A DNA stretch of 64,000 nucleotides from Dolosigranulum pigrum ATCC 51524 (GCF_000245815.1 NZ_JH601103.1:1420726-1484725); one strand, 5' to 3'. Positions 35,414-45,362 are shown, counted from the stretch's first letter. Numbers and translations: made by a program. The notes: generated by a model from the sequence alone, not told the origin.

Positions 35414-36421
35414 CTATTTATTTTCATTTTGCGGATCAAAGGCTTCGCGCAGCTGATCAATTACTCCTGCTCGCAATATATCGCGCGCTTGTTTAATCGT
35501 ATGGTAGACCGCTTCTTCATTAGCTGATCCATGTGTCTTAATGACGGGGGCCTTGAGTCCAAATAGTACTGCCCCACCATATTTAGAATAATCCAATGTA
35601 TCTTTAATAGAACTTAAATCCTTCTTGACAAGCAATCCACCTAATTTCGTTGTAAAACTGCCTGATTGAATGGTCGATTTAATGATATTCATTAATGATT
35701 TAGCAGTGCCTTCAATCGACTTCAAGACGGCATTTCCAGTAAATCCGTCAGTTACAATCACATCAGCGGGTGCTTGCAATATATCACGCGCTTCAACATT
35801 TCCGACAAAATTGAGTGACTGATCTTCTTGCAATAACTTGAAGGCTTCCTTAGACAACATATTCCCTTTATTATCTTCAGTTCCATTATTCAAGAGTGCT
35901 ACTGTCGGCTGATCAATCTGACGAATACTCGCCGCATAATACGAACCCAGAATCCCAAACTGATGAAGTTGCTCTGGCTTACAATCAGCATTCGCACCTA
36001 AATCCATAAACGTAAATGCTTCTCGCTCTCCTTCTAAGGATGGCATGGTAGACATTAATGCTGGGCGATCAATTCCTTTAATCCGTCCCACAATTAAGGT
36101 GCCTGCTGCCAGTAGTGCACCCGTATTTCCCGCTGAGATAACGGCATCTACTTTACCTTCTTTAACTTCACGGGCCGCTAGAACCATGGATGCATTTTTT
36201 TTACGGCGAACAGCTCGCACTGGATCATCATCACTAGCTACTTTTTCTGTTGTGTGGACAATATCAACTAATTCTGGTTGTTCTAAGTGAGGCAGAATCG
36301 CCTCCTTATCTCCATATAAGACCACACGAATATCGCGAAACTGCTGGGCTGCTTGTTCGGCTCCTCTTACAATGGCTTGAGGGGCATGATCTCCACCCAT
36401 CGCATCTACAGCTATTTTCAT
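35414..36421 (-). CDS. plsX: Phosphate acyltransferase PlsX
   Basis: 335 aa, standard length. The N-terminus MKIAVDAMGGDHAP is diagnostic, followed by SAGNTGALLA and DLGANADCKPEQL. It converts acyl-ACP to acyl-phosphate, the donor for PlsY in phosphatidic acid synthesis. AGGAGG precedes the ATG. It lies 17 bp after recG. The recG-plsX-acpP neighbourhood is a shortened form of the order seen in other Firmicutes, without fapR, fabD or fabG. Confidence 0.96.
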   Translation of the reverse strand: MKIAVDAMGGDHAPQAIVRGAEQAAQQFRDIRVVLYGDKEAILPHLEQPELVDIVHTTEKVASDDDPVRAVRRKKNASMVLAAREVKEGKVDAVISAGNTGALLAAGTLIVGRIKGIDRPALMSTMPSLEGEREAFTFMDLGANADCKPEQLHQFGILGSYYAASIRQIDQPTVALLNNGTEDNKGNMLSKEAFKLLQEDQSLNFVGNVEARDILQAPADVIVTDGFTGNAVLKSIEGTAKSLMNIIKSTIQSGSFTTKLGGLLVKKDLSSIKDTLDYSKYGGAVLFGLKAPVIKTHGSANEEAVYHTIKQARDILRAGVIDQLREAFDPQNENK

Positions 36422-36438
36422 AATTTTCCTCCTATAGT

Positions 36439-38466
36439 CTAATCTAGTGTCGCTTGAGTATCTTGATTGAATGCTTGATACAACGGCTTATATGCCGGAC
36501 TATTCAAGCGTTCATCATCATTTAATAACAATATACTTTCTATTCGTGCTTCTTCTAAAATCGGGGCATGCTCAACAATGTCACCGATCTTGAACTCAGG
36601 CACTCCAGATTGCTTATGTCCAAATAATTCCCCTGGCCCCCGCATTTGCAAATCACGTTCACTTAATTGGAAACCATCCGTCACTTCTGTAATGGTCTGC
36701 ATCCGCTCAATCCCTGACTCTGTCTTTGGATCAGCAATTAAAACACAGTGCGCCTTCTTACTGCCACGTCCAACACGTCCACGCAATTGGTGTAACTGAG
36801 CCAGTCCAAAACGATCCGCATCATGAATAATCATAAGTGTCGCATTGGGCACATTAACCCCTACTTCAATAACCGTTGTTGACACCAGTATCTGCATCTT
36901 ATTATCAGCAAATTGCTCAATAATATGTTGCTTATCTTCCGCTGACATTTGTCCATGGAGTAACCCAACTTGGTGATTCGGGAAAAAACTGCTATAAATT
37001 CGGTGCAAATCCGTCACATTCTGCACATCCAGATGTTCAGACTCTTCAATTAACGGACTAATTACATAGACTTGTGAGTTCTGGGCTAACTGCTTCGCAA
37101 TAAATTGCTTCAATTGATCTGTCTGTTGCGGTCTAATCCAAATTGTCTTAACTGGTTGACGTCCCGGTGGCATTTCATCAATCACAGAAATGTCCATTTC
37201 CCCAAACGCTGTAATCGAAAGAGTTCGCGGAATTGGTGTAGCTGTCATAAATAAAACGTCCGGATGATCTCCTTTTTCACGCAACATTTTTCGTTGATTC
37301 ACCCCGAAACGGTGCTGCTCATCAATAATAATTAGTCCCAGATTTTGAAACTGAACCTGTTCTTGAATAAGAGCATGTGTTCCAATGACACAATCGAGTT
37401 CACCTAATCGCAACTGATCATAAATAGCTTGTTTTTCCTTATTCGTCAATGAGCCCGTCAGTAAGGCTACCTTCAGCTCATAATGATTGAATAACTCGCT
37501 TAAACTATGAAAATGTTGTTCTGCCAATATTTCAGTCGGTGCCATAAGTGCAGTCTGCTTTCCCGCTGTCCATACAGAAAACAAACTCGCTGCAGCTACA
37601 ATGGTTTTCCCACTTCCAACATCTCCTTGAAGTAGCCGAAACATTTGAATGGGTCGCAGTAAGTCTTTACTAATCTCATTCACAACACGTTTCTGAGCAT
37701 CGGTTAACTCAAATGATAAATTAGCAAAAAATCCCTTTAATTGCTGAATATCGTATGAATTGATTTGTCCTTGCACTGATTCATGTTGTTTTTTTCGTAA
37801 CTGATTAAGTTTTAGTTGATAAAGCAAAAACTCAAAGAAAATTAACGTTTTTCGAGCAGTAGCTATATCATCTGCTTCTGTGGGAAAGTGAATGGTTCGA
37901 ATTGCCTCTGAAAAAGGCATTAATCCATATTTATCAATAATATCAGTGGGCAAGTAATCAGGTATAAGCGATTGATATTGATCCCAAGCTTGCTTAATAA
38001 GCTTGAAGATTATCTGTTGATTAATCTGTTTATTCGAAGAGTAGACCGCTTCATGATCGGACTTCTGCTGTCCAATCATCTTAATCCCCGTCAAGGACAT
38101 CCGACGCGCATCCCACACGCCAAATACTCGAGTACTTTCGCCAGCATGAACGTATTGCTTCAAATATGGCTGATTGAAGAACGTCACTGGTACAATCACT
38201 TTCTCCACATTGAGCCGAAAAGAAAAGCGACTCTTCTTATGGCCAAAGTAACTCACCGTTCCCTCCGAGACAGCTTCTCCTTCTAAAACAACTTTTTCCT
38301 TATCTTCTATCGATTCGATCGACTTAACCGTCAAGTCCTCATAACGAAATGGATAAAAGGTTAGTAAATCATAAACGGTCTCTACGCCAAGTTGTTTTAA
38401 GGCTTCTGCTCGTTTTGGGCCCACACCACTGAGTTCCTTCATATTATCTTGTATCGATCGGCTCAT
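36439..38466 (-). CDS. recG: ATP-dependent DNA helicase RecG
   Basis: 675 aa from the ATG at 38466, which has AAAAGGAG upstream; an earlier in-frame start at 38502 has no site. N-terminal wedge domain with an OB fold, then superfamily 2 motifs: Walker A GDVGSGKT, DEQH box, MTATPIPRT (motif III) and the C-terminal RGRVGRG. RecG remodels stalled forks and Holliday junctions. It precedes plsX in the same direction. Confidence 0.96.
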   Translation of the reverse strand: MSRSIQDNMKELSGVGPKRAEALKQLGVETVYDLLTFYPFRYEDLTVKSIESIEDKEKVVLEGEAVSEGTVSYFGHKKSRFSFRLNVEKVIVPVTFFNQPYLKQYVHAGESTRVFGVWDARRMSLTGIKMIGQQKSDHEAVYSSNKQINQQIIFKLIKQAWDQYQSLIPDYLPTDIIDKYGLMPFSEAIRTIHFPTEADDIATARKTLIFFEFLLYQLKLNQLRKKQHESVQGQINSYDIQQLKGFFANLSFELTDAQKRVVNEISKDLLRPIQMFRLLQGDVGSGKTIVAAASLFSVWTAGKQTALMAPTEILAEQHFHSLSELFNHYELKVALLTGSLTNKEKQAIYDQLRLGELDCVIGTHALIQEQVQFQNLGLIIIDEQHRFGVNQRKMLREKGDHPDVLFMTATPIPRTLSITAFGEMDISVIDEMPPGRQPVKTIWIRPQQTDQLKQFIAKQLAQNSQVYVISPLIEESEHLDVQNVTDLHRIYSSFFPNHQVGLLHGQMSAEDKQHIIEQFADNKMQILVSTTVIEVGVNVPNATLMIIHDADRFGLAQLHQLRGRVGRGSKKAHCVLIADPKTESGIERMQTITEVTDGFQLSERDLQMRGPGELFGHKQSGVPEFKIGDIVEHAPILEEARIESILLLNDDERLNSPAYKPLYQAFNQDTQATLD

Positions 38467-38537
38467 ACACTTCGCTCCTTTTAAATGAAAGAAACAGAAC
38501 AATAGTACACGTTATACTATTGTCCTGCTTCGATGAT

Positions 38538-40226
38538 TTATTCAACTGAAATGAGGTATGGATAAACAGGTTGATCCCCGCGGTGGGTTTCAATTTCGTA
38601 AGCATCGAAAATATCTTCTAAGCGCTCAAGAACATCCACTGCTTCTTTTTCAGAGACAGCTTCACCAAAGAAGAGCGTAATAATTTCACTGTCATCATCT
38701 ACCATTTGTTGAATCGTACGAATTAGTGATTCTAGACGGTCAGCATGACTTACTTTAATCTCACCATCGATAATCCCTAAGAAATCATCTTTTTTGATGG
38801 ACACACCATTAATTTCTGTATCACGTACAGCATTCGTAATTTGACCCGACGTAATAAAGCTGATTTCTTCAGTCATTGCTGCTACATTCTCATCTAAACT
38901 TTGGGTTTCGATGTAGCCTAATAATGCGGAGAAACCTTGCTGAATTGTTTTAGTCTCGACAACCTTAGCCGGTACATCGATCACTTCACAGGCCTGTTCA
39001 GCTGCCATGAAGATATTCTTGTTATTGGGCAGAATAATGTATGACTTCGCTGGCGCTTGGTTCATCGCTTCTACAATATCTTCAGTACTTGGATTCATCG
39101 TCTGGCCACCTGTAAGGACGTAATCAACGCCTAAGCTTTCAAACAATCCCTTGAGTCCTTCACCCGCTGCAATCGCAATGATAGCTGTTTCTTTAGGTTT
39201 TTTCGTGTGCTGTGATTTTGATAAATCAGGAGCTGTTTTCTTCTCTGCTCCTGAAAGTTCAGAGTGCTGTTCGCGCATATTATCAACTTTTATTTTGATT
39301 AATGAACCGAATCGTTGGCCGTAATTCATTACTTCTCCCGGACGCTCTGTGTGAACGTGGACTTTAATAATTTCATCATCAGCGACAACAAGCAATGAAT
39401 CCCCTAAGTCGTTTAAATAATTACGGAACGTTTCGTAATCGAATGTTTCTTCGACTGTCTCACCTTCACCAACTCGGACCATGATTTCAGTACAATAACC
39501 AAACTCAATATCTTCACTATTAACAGAATCGTGAACGCCATTACGGTGATGTTCAGCTTGAACAAGTTCTTCCAATGAAATTTCATCATCTTCCGTTACT
39601 ACAGGTGCTTCTCCCGTTAGTGATGATAAGAACCCTTCATAAACATAAACAAGTCCTTGCCCACCACTATCGACAACACCGACTTCCTTCAACACTTCCA
39701 GTAATTCTGGTGTTCGTTTTAATGATGCTTTGGCTTCGTCTAGTACCGCACGCATCACTTCAATAATATCGTCAGTTTGTTCAGAACGCTCAATCCCAGC
39801 ACTAGCTGATTCACGTGCTACGGTTAAGACTGTTCCTTCAACGGGCTTCATGACTGCATTATACGCCGAATCTACTCCACTTTGGAAAGCTTGAGCCAGT
39901 TGTTTGGCATTTAATGTGTTAAGTTCTTCTACACTTTTGGAAAAACCTCGGAATAATTGTGATAAAATTACGCCAGAGTTCCCGCGTGCCCCCATTAACA
40001 AACCTTTTGACAATGCTTTAGTCAATTGTCCCACATGATCAGCTGTACTTTCACGGACAGACTTGGCACCACTTGTAAAGGTTAAGTTCATATTCGTTCC
40101 GGTATCGCCATCCGGTACCGGAAAAACGTTCAATGAGTTAACATATTCAGATTGTTCTTCTAGTCGCTGTCGACCAGCTAATACCATATCTTTAAAATCT
40201 TTTGCTTTAATCTCTTTAAATTCCAC
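38538..40226 (-). CDS. fakA: Fatty acid kinase catalytic subunit FakA (DAK2 domain, YloV)
   Basis: 562 aa. The N-terminal DAK2/DhaL kinase domain has NVFPVPDGDTGTNM, whose aspartates bind Mg-ATP, and GARGNSGVILSQLFRG. A middle domain contains a GYCTEIMVR block, and the C-terminal domain contains DDFLGIIDGEI. With a FakB acyl-binding partner (not in this window) it phosphorylates exogenous fatty acids to acyl-phosphates, the same intermediate that PlsX makes. The start is a GTG after AGGAGG. It follows the Asp23-like gene and probably shares its promoter. Confidence 0.93.
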   Translation of the reverse strand: MEFKEIKAKDFKDMVLAGRQRLEEQSEYVNSLNVFPVPDGDTGTNMNLTFTSGAKSVRESTADHVGQLTKALSKGLLMGARGNSGVILSQLFRGFSKSVEELNTLNAKQLAQAFQSGVDSAYNAVMKPVEGTVLTVARESASAGIERSEQTDDIIEVMRAVLDEAKASLKRTPELLEVLKEVGVVDSGGQGLVYVYEGFLSSLTGEAPVVTEDDEISLEELVQAEHHRNGVHDSVNSEDIEFGYCTEIMVRVGEGETVEETFDYETFRNYLNDLGDSLLVVADDEIIKVHVHTERPGEVMNYGQRFGSLIKIKVDNMREQHSELSGAEKKTAPDLSKSQHTKKPKETAIIAIAAGEGLKGLFESLGVDYVLTGGQTMNPSTEDIVEAMNQAPAKSYIILPNNKNIFMAAEQACEVIDVPAKVVETKTIQQGFSALLGYIETQSLDENVAAMTEEISFITSGQITNAVRDTEINGVSIKKDDFLGIIDGEIKVSHADRLESLIRTIQQMVDDDSEIITLFFGEAVSEKEAVDVLERLEDIFDAYEIETHRGDQPVYPYLISVE

Positions 40227-40262
40227 TGTTTTCTATGCCTCCTAATTATCCGCTACTAATCG

Positions 40263-40616
40263 CTATACCCGAACGCCTTGTACATAAATATTAACGGACG
40301 TTGCTTTAATCCCAAGCTGAGCTTCTAATTGATAGCGAACTTGTTCCTGAACATTTCTGGATACTTCTGAAATCTTAATACCGTAGCTGACAATTATATA
40401 GACATCCACATGAATATCTTGATCATCTTGACGAATTTCAATTCCGCGTGCATAATTATCGCGCTTCAAAATTTCATAAAACCCATCTCTAACTTGTTGA
40501 CGGCTAGCCATACCTACGATACCAAATACCTCGGTTGCTACACCACCGACAACGGTTGCAATCACGTTCGTTGAAATCTCAATCATCCCATTTTTTGTTC
40601 TCATATTAACTGACAT
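40263..40616 (-). CDS. Asp23/Gls24 family envelope stress protein (YloU)
   Basis: 117 aa, a single Asp23 domain. The core TNVIATVVGGVATEVFGIVGM and the DVYIIVSYGIKISEVSRNVQE block (each given in part of the domain) are typical. These proteins are cytoplasmic or membrane-associated and linked to cell-envelope stress; no enzymatic activity is known. The gene is paired with fakA/yloV, as in most Firmicutes, and divergent from rpmB. Confidence 0.9.
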   Translation of the reverse strand: MSVNMRTKNGMIEISTNVIATVVGGVATEVFGIVGMASRQQVRDGFYEILKRDNYARGIEIRQDDQDIHVDVYIIVSYGIKISEVSRNVQEQVRYQLEAQLGIKATSVNIYVQGVRV

Positions 40617-40660
40617 ACACTTACCCCTTTCACAAGTGATGCTTCTAAGATAGTATTGTA

Positions 40661-40690
40661 ATTATATATATAAGTTAAATTGAATGTAAA
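40661..40690 (-). promoter_or_regulatory. Promoter of the Asp23-like/fakA unit
   Basis: On the minus strand TTTACA (40685-40690), 18-bp spacer, consensus TATAAT (40661-40666). Confidence 0.65.
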
Positions 40691-40806
40691 TTAAATTAGT
40701 TCTATTCAATTTCTATTCAATAGACTTAATCATCCCCTATTCTACCATATTCAAACATATAGTTCAAAATTCCGCCCCTTTATTTTTAGAAAAATTCATC
40801 TAAAAC

Positions 40807-40835
40807 TTGTTATAGATGGCCAAATATGGTATCAT
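40807..40835 (+). promoter_or_regulatory. rpmB promoter
   Basis: TTGTTA (40807-40812), 17-bp spacer, TATCAT (40830-40835) with an extended TGG before the -10. Start near 40842. Confidence 0.7.
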
Positions 40836-40843
40836 ATGCAAGT

Positions 40844-40883
40844 GTTAGTGAGTGTTTCATTTGTTCATCAAGTGAGCACTGAC
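40844..40883 (+). promoter_or_regulatory. Structured leader of rpmB, possible autoregulatory element
   Basis: Two nested helices: GTTAGTG (40844-40850) with CACTGAC (40877-40883), and TCATTTG (40857-40863) with CAAGTGA (40869-40875), separated by a 6/1 internal loop and capped by TTCAT. Each helix has one G-U pair. It lies between the predicted start and the ribosome site. Confidence 0.45.
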
Positions 40884-40909
40884 ATATTTATCAAAAGGGG
40901 GATATTAAA

Positions 40910-41098
40910 ATGGCTAAAGAATGTTACGTAACAGGACGTAAAGCTAAACGAGGAAACCAGCGTTCAAACGCAAACAACAAAACAAAACGTACATTTGGTG
41001 CTAACTTACAAAAAGTTAGAATCAAAGAAGACGGTAAAATTAAAAAAGTATGGGTTTCAGCTCGTGCCTTAAAATCAGGTAAAGTTGAACGTGTATAA
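40910..41098 (+). CDS. rpmB: 50S ribosomal protein L28
   Basis: 62 aa, full length. The basic sequence KECYVTGRKAKRGNQRSNANN and KKVWVSARALKSGKVERV (each given in part) is characteristic of L28; no zinc-binding CxxC pairs are present, so this is the zinc-free form. It sits alone on the plus strand between minus-strand operons, with its own promoter, a structured leader and a terminator. An AAAAGGGGG site precedes the ATG. Confidence 0.97.
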   Translation: MAKECYVTGRKAKRGNQRSNANNKTKRTFGANLQKVRIKEDGKIKKVWVSARALKSGKVERV

Positions 41099-41108
41099 TT
41101 ATAATTAG

Positions 41109-41149
41109 AAAGCATGCAGTTATCAACTCAGATAATTGCATGCTTTTTT
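41109..41149. terminator. Terminator between rpmB and thiN
   Basis: Arms AAGCATGCAGTTATC and GATAATTGCATGCTT with one mismatch, then six T residues on the plus strand. The minus-strand thiN gene converges on it. Confidence 0.9.
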
Positions 41150-41165
41150 ATGTGTGCTATACATA

Positions 41166-41810
41166 TTAATCACGACTCTGAATAACAGCCAACAAGCCAC
41201 TCTCGAAAGAAAATTCAGCCGGCTGTCCTTCTGCCAAGAATTCATTGCTAATAAGGGCTCTCGGCACATCATAATCGGCACTCTCCAAAGTATATTTCAC
41301 TTGGCGCAGTGTCAATCCTTTAATTGGGGTCAATCCGATATAAGAGAGATAATTATCAGAATGAGCTTGCTCAACTTGATAGTGACCGGGCTGATAGACC
41401 CGTAAGCTATTTTTAGGACTACAGAAGACTAATCTTGACAAAACCGCTTGGAACCTTTCTTGATAAACTAAATACAAAATACTTAAAAAATGATCCAAAC
41501 GTCCACCGATCCAGTTATGAATATGAATGGGGGCCTCGTCAGATAAATTTAGCGCATGTAATAACGCTAACTCCGTATCAGTATCATCTTTATCCGCTTG
41601 AAATTTTTCTACACGCTGGCTTTCTTTTTTAATTTGTTGCCATTCATGTTCAGTCACCGAATCAAAATCGCCAATCGCTAAATCGACCGGATAACCGGCA
41701 TTTAATAAATAAATCGCTCCATAATCAACCCCTACACATAAATCACCCGACTGATAATCAAGGGTCAACGGCTCTTCTCTCGGGGCCCCTAAGACGAGAT
41801 GAATGATCAT
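41166..41810 (-). CDS. thiN: Thiamine pyrophosphokinase
   Basis: 214 aa. Motifs CVGVDYGAIYLL, AIGDFDSV and the DKDDTDTELAL block bind ATP-Mg and thiamine; IGGRLDHFLS follows. It makes thiamine diphosphate from thiamine and ATP. Its ATG overlaps the rpe stop codon by four bases (ATGA). It is the last gene of the rsgA-rpe-thiN run, the common Firmicute order. Confidence 0.95.
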   Translation of the reverse strand: MIIHLVLGAPREEPLTLDYQSGDLCVGVDYGAIYLLNAGYPVDLAIGDFDSVTEHEWQQIKKESQRVEKFQADKDDTDTELALLHALNLSDEAPIHIHNWIGGRLDHFLSILYLVYQERFQAVLSRLVFCSPKNSLRVYQPGHYQVEQAHSDNYLSYIGLTPIKGLTLRQVKYTLESADYDVPRALISNEFLAEGQPAEFSFESGLLAVIQSRD

Positions 41811-42466
41811 GCTGGCTCACCAACTGCTTTCAGCTTAGCAATCCGCTCGGCAGGATCTTCCGCGCCATAAATATAAGAACCCGCCACGAATACATCCACC
41901 CCTGCTTCTAAACAACGCACTGTTTCTGGCCCTGCTTTAATCCCACCATCTACTTCAATTGCATAGTGATAGTCATGTTGCTGGCGCAAATCGTTCAACT
42001 GAGCCATCTTCTGAACAGTTGAGTCTATAAACGATTGTCCACCAAAACCAGGATTCACCGTCATAACTAGAACCAGATCAACCAGATCCAAGACCGGCTC
42101 AATCGCAGAAACCGGTGTTCCTGGATTAATTGCTACTCCTGATTTAACATTCAACTGATTAATCAGTTGAAGACTACGATGAAGGTGATCGGTGCTTTCT
42201 GCATGAATAGTAATAATATCCGCTCCTGCTTCAGCAAACGCATTAATATAACGGTCAGGATCTACTATCATTAAATGCACATCCAATGGCAATGACGTAT
42301 GCGGACGAATTGCTTCAACCACATTAGGACCAAAAGTGATATTGGGCACGAACTGACCGTCCATCACATCTACATGAACCCAATCAGCTCCTTCACGTTC
42401 AATCAATTCAATATCTTGTCTCAACTGGGAAAAATCGGCACTTAAAATTGATGGTGCTACTTTCAC
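41807..42466 (-). CDS. rpe: Ribulose-phosphate 3-epimerase
   Basis: 219 aa TIM barrel. APSILSADF, the metal-binding HVDVMDGQFVPN and DVHLMI, and EVDGGI near the C-terminus are all present. It interconverts ribulose-5-phosphate and xylulose-5-phosphate in the pentose phosphate pathway. The start is GTG with AAAGGAG upstream. It lies 15 bp after rsgA. Confidence 0.96.
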   Translation of the reverse strand: MKVAPSILSADFSQLRQDIELIEREGADWVHVDVMDGQFVPNITFGPNVVEAIRPHTSLPLDVHLMIVDPDRYINAFAEAGADIITIHAESTDHLHRSLQLINQLNVKSGVAINPGTPVSAIEPVLDLVDLVLVMTVNPGFGGQSFIDSTVQKMAQLNDLRQQHDYHYAIEVDGGIKAGPETVRCLEAGVDVFVAGSYIYGAEDPAERIAKLKAVGEPA

Positions 42467-42481
42467 ATTATCGCTCCTTTT

Positions 42482-43372
42482 TTAATACACAGGTTTTCGG
42501 TTTATAATTTCTTCTAAAAATAAAATATAATGCGCATATCGCTCTTCTAATATATCACCCGCAGCCACTGCTTGCTTAACAGCACATTTGGGTTCTTTAT
42601 AATGGAGACATCCGCGAAACTTACATGCAGCACGGCGCTCCCAACATTCTGGGAAACATTCACGCAAGGATTCTTTCTCAATATCAGCAAATTCTAGAGC
42701 ACTAAAACCCGGTGTATCCGCAATTAATCCACCGAGAGCGGCAACTAGTTCAACATGTCGCGTCGTATGGCGACCACGCCCAAGTGCTTTAGACGTTTCA
42801 GCTGTTTTAAAGTTTAAAGATGGATCGATAGCATTCAGTAACGTTGATTTCCCAACCCCTGATTGCCCCATAAAGACGGCTAGTTGGCCTTGAATCACTT
42901 GGCTTAATGCTTTTTTGGTAGCATCCAGGTTGTCCTGATCCACCAAGATAAATGGATAGCCCAATGATTGATAGTATGCTTGATAGTCCTTTAATCGGTG
43001 TATGGCATCTTGATCAATCAAGTCCAATTTTGTCACTAAAATAGCAGGCTGAATATGGTGTGCTTCTAACTGTACTAAGAAGCGGTCTAAAAGCTGCGTG
43101 TTAAAGGCCGGTTCAACCGCTGAAGTCACCACACAGCCCACCTCAACATTTACTACTTGTGGTCGGGAGAGTTGATTTTTTCGCTCTAAAATCGCTTGAA
43201 TAGTTCCTTCTTCATTCTCATCAAGTGAAAACTCAACATAATCTCCCACATAAGGTGATATATCTTGATTCCGGAAGACACCTCGCGCCCTTGTCTGGTA
43301 AGTCTGATTATCATCTGTTGTGACATAATAGAATCCACTTAATGCTTTCGTAATTCGTCCTGTTTGCACCAA
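42482..43372 (-). CDS. rsgA: Ribosome small-subunit biogenesis GTPase RsgA
   Basis: 296 aa. N-terminal OB fold, then a circularly permuted GTPase in which the NKXD-like VTKLDL precedes the P-loop GQSGVGKSTLLN and the DTPGFS switch, and a C-terminal zinc motif with Cys and His in CFPECWERRAACKFRGCLH (in part). RsgA checks late 30S maturation. The TTG at 43372 follows AGGAGG by six bases and is the likely start. It lies 10 bp after prkC. Confidence 0.96.
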   Translation of the reverse strand: MVQTGRITKALSGFYYVTTDDNQTYQTRARGVFRNQDISPYVGDYVEFSLDENEEGTIQAILERKNQLSRPQVVNVEVGCVVTSAVEPAFNTQLLDRFLVQLEAHHIQPAILVTKLDLIDQDAIHRLKDYQAYYQSLGYPFILVDQDNLDATKKALSQVIQGQLAVFMGQSGVGKSTLLNAIDPSLNFKTAETSKALGRGRHTTRHVELVAALGGLIADTPGFSALEFADIEKESLRECFPECWERRAACKFRGCLHYKEPKCAVKQAVAAGDILEERYAHYILFLEEIINRKPVY

Positions 43373-43382
43373 TAATAACCTC

Positions 43383-45362
43383 CTAATGATTTGATACGCT
43401 CTGTTCTGCTACAATATTTCCATCAACAACTACTCTATATTTAGCTCGCTTCCCTTTCTCAACGGTGAACTTCAAGGTCAGTTCCGTATCTTCCATACTG
43501 TCGAATGAATGAACGGGTTCTTCCATATTATGATCCGCATCCGAGATATATACCCGGACTTTATTAGGGCGACGTTGTGAACGTTCATCATCGTCGTCAT
43601 CTTCCTGAGATTCATCAGCTGTCGGTACATAATCTATCTTAATTGTTCGCTCAAATGTTTCTGTTTTTACTGGTTCTGGCCCTATAGAGAACACCACTGC
43701 CACATCTGACTGTTTGTAAAGCAAGGTGCCCGGTTCTGGGCGTTGTGAAATCACTTGACCTTCTGGAACTTGACTAGAATAAGCTTCTTCAATCGTCGCA
43801 TTCAACTGATGCTCACCGATGTAATCTTCTACTCCTGTACGGGAATACCCGGCTAAATTTTTAAACGGAAAGCCTTCTGGACCAAGGCTGACTTCGAATG
43901 TAATAGTTGTTTCACCGGGAACCACTTCACGCCCGGCCTCAATATCTTGACTTACAATTTTTTCATGCTCAATCGTATCATGATAGACATCTTCGCGCTC
44001 AACCCGAAATCCTAGTTCGGTCAGTTGGGCCTTCATCTGATTAAAATCTTTGTTCGTATAATCTTCTAGTGTAATGGGCTCTTGTCCCGAGCTGACAAAT
44101 AAATTAATCGCTTGACCTTCTTTCACACTTGCACCTGATGCAGGGTCTGATTTTATCACTTGACCTTCTGCTATTTCATCATTTGGTTGGTTGATCACCT
44201 CACCCACCTCAAGATTCAATGTATCTAATTCCGCTTGCACTTGCGCCACAGTATAGCCCATCAAATTAGGTACATCTACCTCACCCGGTGCTGACATCAT
44301 CACAAAGTATACAAATGCAACTGGTATAATGAGTAGAAACAGTAACCACACCCACCATTTACTTTTTTTCTTCGATGTAGCAGGAGCTTCTGGCATATCA
44401 GTGGTTGCTGAGCTTGTTGGATTGTACGTTTTAACCGCCTCTTCAGCGGAATTATCATCGGCAACAACAGGAGCAATCGGCGTCAATCGTTTTGTCTGGT
44501 CTGCATTAATATTAGGGGGCAGGAACTTTTCTTCATAACGACGCGATGGATCAAGGACAGTCTGTAAATCTTCGCGCATCGCCTCGACACTACTATAACG
44601 ATGATTGGGATCTTTTGCGGTAGCTTTTAAGATAACATTTTCTAGCGCTTGAGGAATGCTAGGTTGCTGATCCCGAACAGAAGGGAAATCATTCTGGAAA
44701 TGCTTTAGTGCAATAGAGACCGCTGATTCTCCCTTAAAGGGCACGGTTCCTGTCAATAATTCATAGAGTAAAATTCCTAATGAATAAATATCAGATGCCT
44801 TCGTTGCTATGGCTCCTCGTGCTTGTTCCGGCGAGATGTAATGGACAGAGCCCAACAATGAATTCGTCTGGGTTAATGAATTTTGAGATAGAGCTAATGC
44901 GATCCCGAAGTCAGTAATTTTAACAGTTCCTTTTTCATCGATTAAAATATTATACGGCTTAATATCGCGGTGAATCACGCCTTGACTGTGGGCATAACTA
45001 ATCGCGCTCAAAATCTTATCCATAATTGATACGACGGTCTGATGCGCAATTGGATGATGTCGATTAATATATTCCTTCAAATCCGTCCCGCCGATATATT
45101 CCATCACAATATACGGAACATGAGCTTCACCCACATCATAAATATTGACAATATTCGGATGCATCAACTCAGTCGTCGAAGTTGCTTCCCGGGTAAATCG
45201 GCGCAAACTCTCACGATCATTCTTAAAATTATATGCCAACATCTTAACGGCAACTTGTCGGTCCAAAATCAAATCATATGCTAAAAAGACTTCTGCCATC
45301 CCTCCCGAACCAAGCAGTCGCTTCACTTCATAGCGTCCATTAATTCGCTGTCCTGTTTCCAA
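43383..45362 (-). CDS. prkC: PASTA-domain Ser/Thr protein kinase (PrkC/StkP)
   Basis: 659 aa. The cytoplasmic kinase domain (about 1-275) has GSGGMAEV, Lys40, catalytic Asp133 in HRDIKPYN and DFG at 151-153. One membrane helix (about 338-360) leads to three extracellular PASTA domains (about 362-570) and a C-terminal acidic stretch with an extra globular segment. Such kinases sense cell-wall precursors and control division and wall synthesis. The start is a TTG after AGGAGG; the gene begins directly after the stp stop codon, so the two are coupled. Confidence 0.95.
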   Translation of the reverse strand: METGQRINGRYEVKRLLGSGGMAEVFLAYDLILDRQVAVKMLAYNFKNDRESLRRFTREATSTTELMHPNIVNIYDVGEAHVPYIVMEYIGGTDLKEYINRHHPIAHQTVVSIMDKILSAISYAHSQGVIHRDIKPYNILIDEKGTVKITDFGIALALSQNSLTQTNSLLGSVHYISPEQARGAIATKASDIYSLGILLYELLTGTVPFKGESAVSIALKHFQNDFPSVRDQQPSIPQALENVILKATAKDPNHRYSSVEAMREDLQTVLDPSRRYEEKFLPPNINADQTKRLTPIAPVVADDNSAEEAVKTYNPTSSATTDMPEAPATSKKKSKWWVWLLFLLIIPVAFVYFVMMSAPGEVDVPNLMGYTVAQVQAELDTLNLEVGEVINQPNDEIAEGQVIKSDPASGASVKEGQAINLFVSSGQEPITLEDYTNKDFNQMKAQLTELGFRVEREDVYHDTIEHEKIVSQDIEAGREVVPGETTITFEVSLGPEGFPFKNLAGYSRTGVEDYIGEHQLNATIEEAYSSQVPEGQVISQRPEPGTLLYKQSDVAVVFSIGPEPVKTETFERTIKIDYVPTADESQEDDDDDERSQRRPNKVRVYISDADHNMEEPVHSFDSMEDTELTLKFTVEKGKRAKYRVVVDGNIVAEQSVSNH

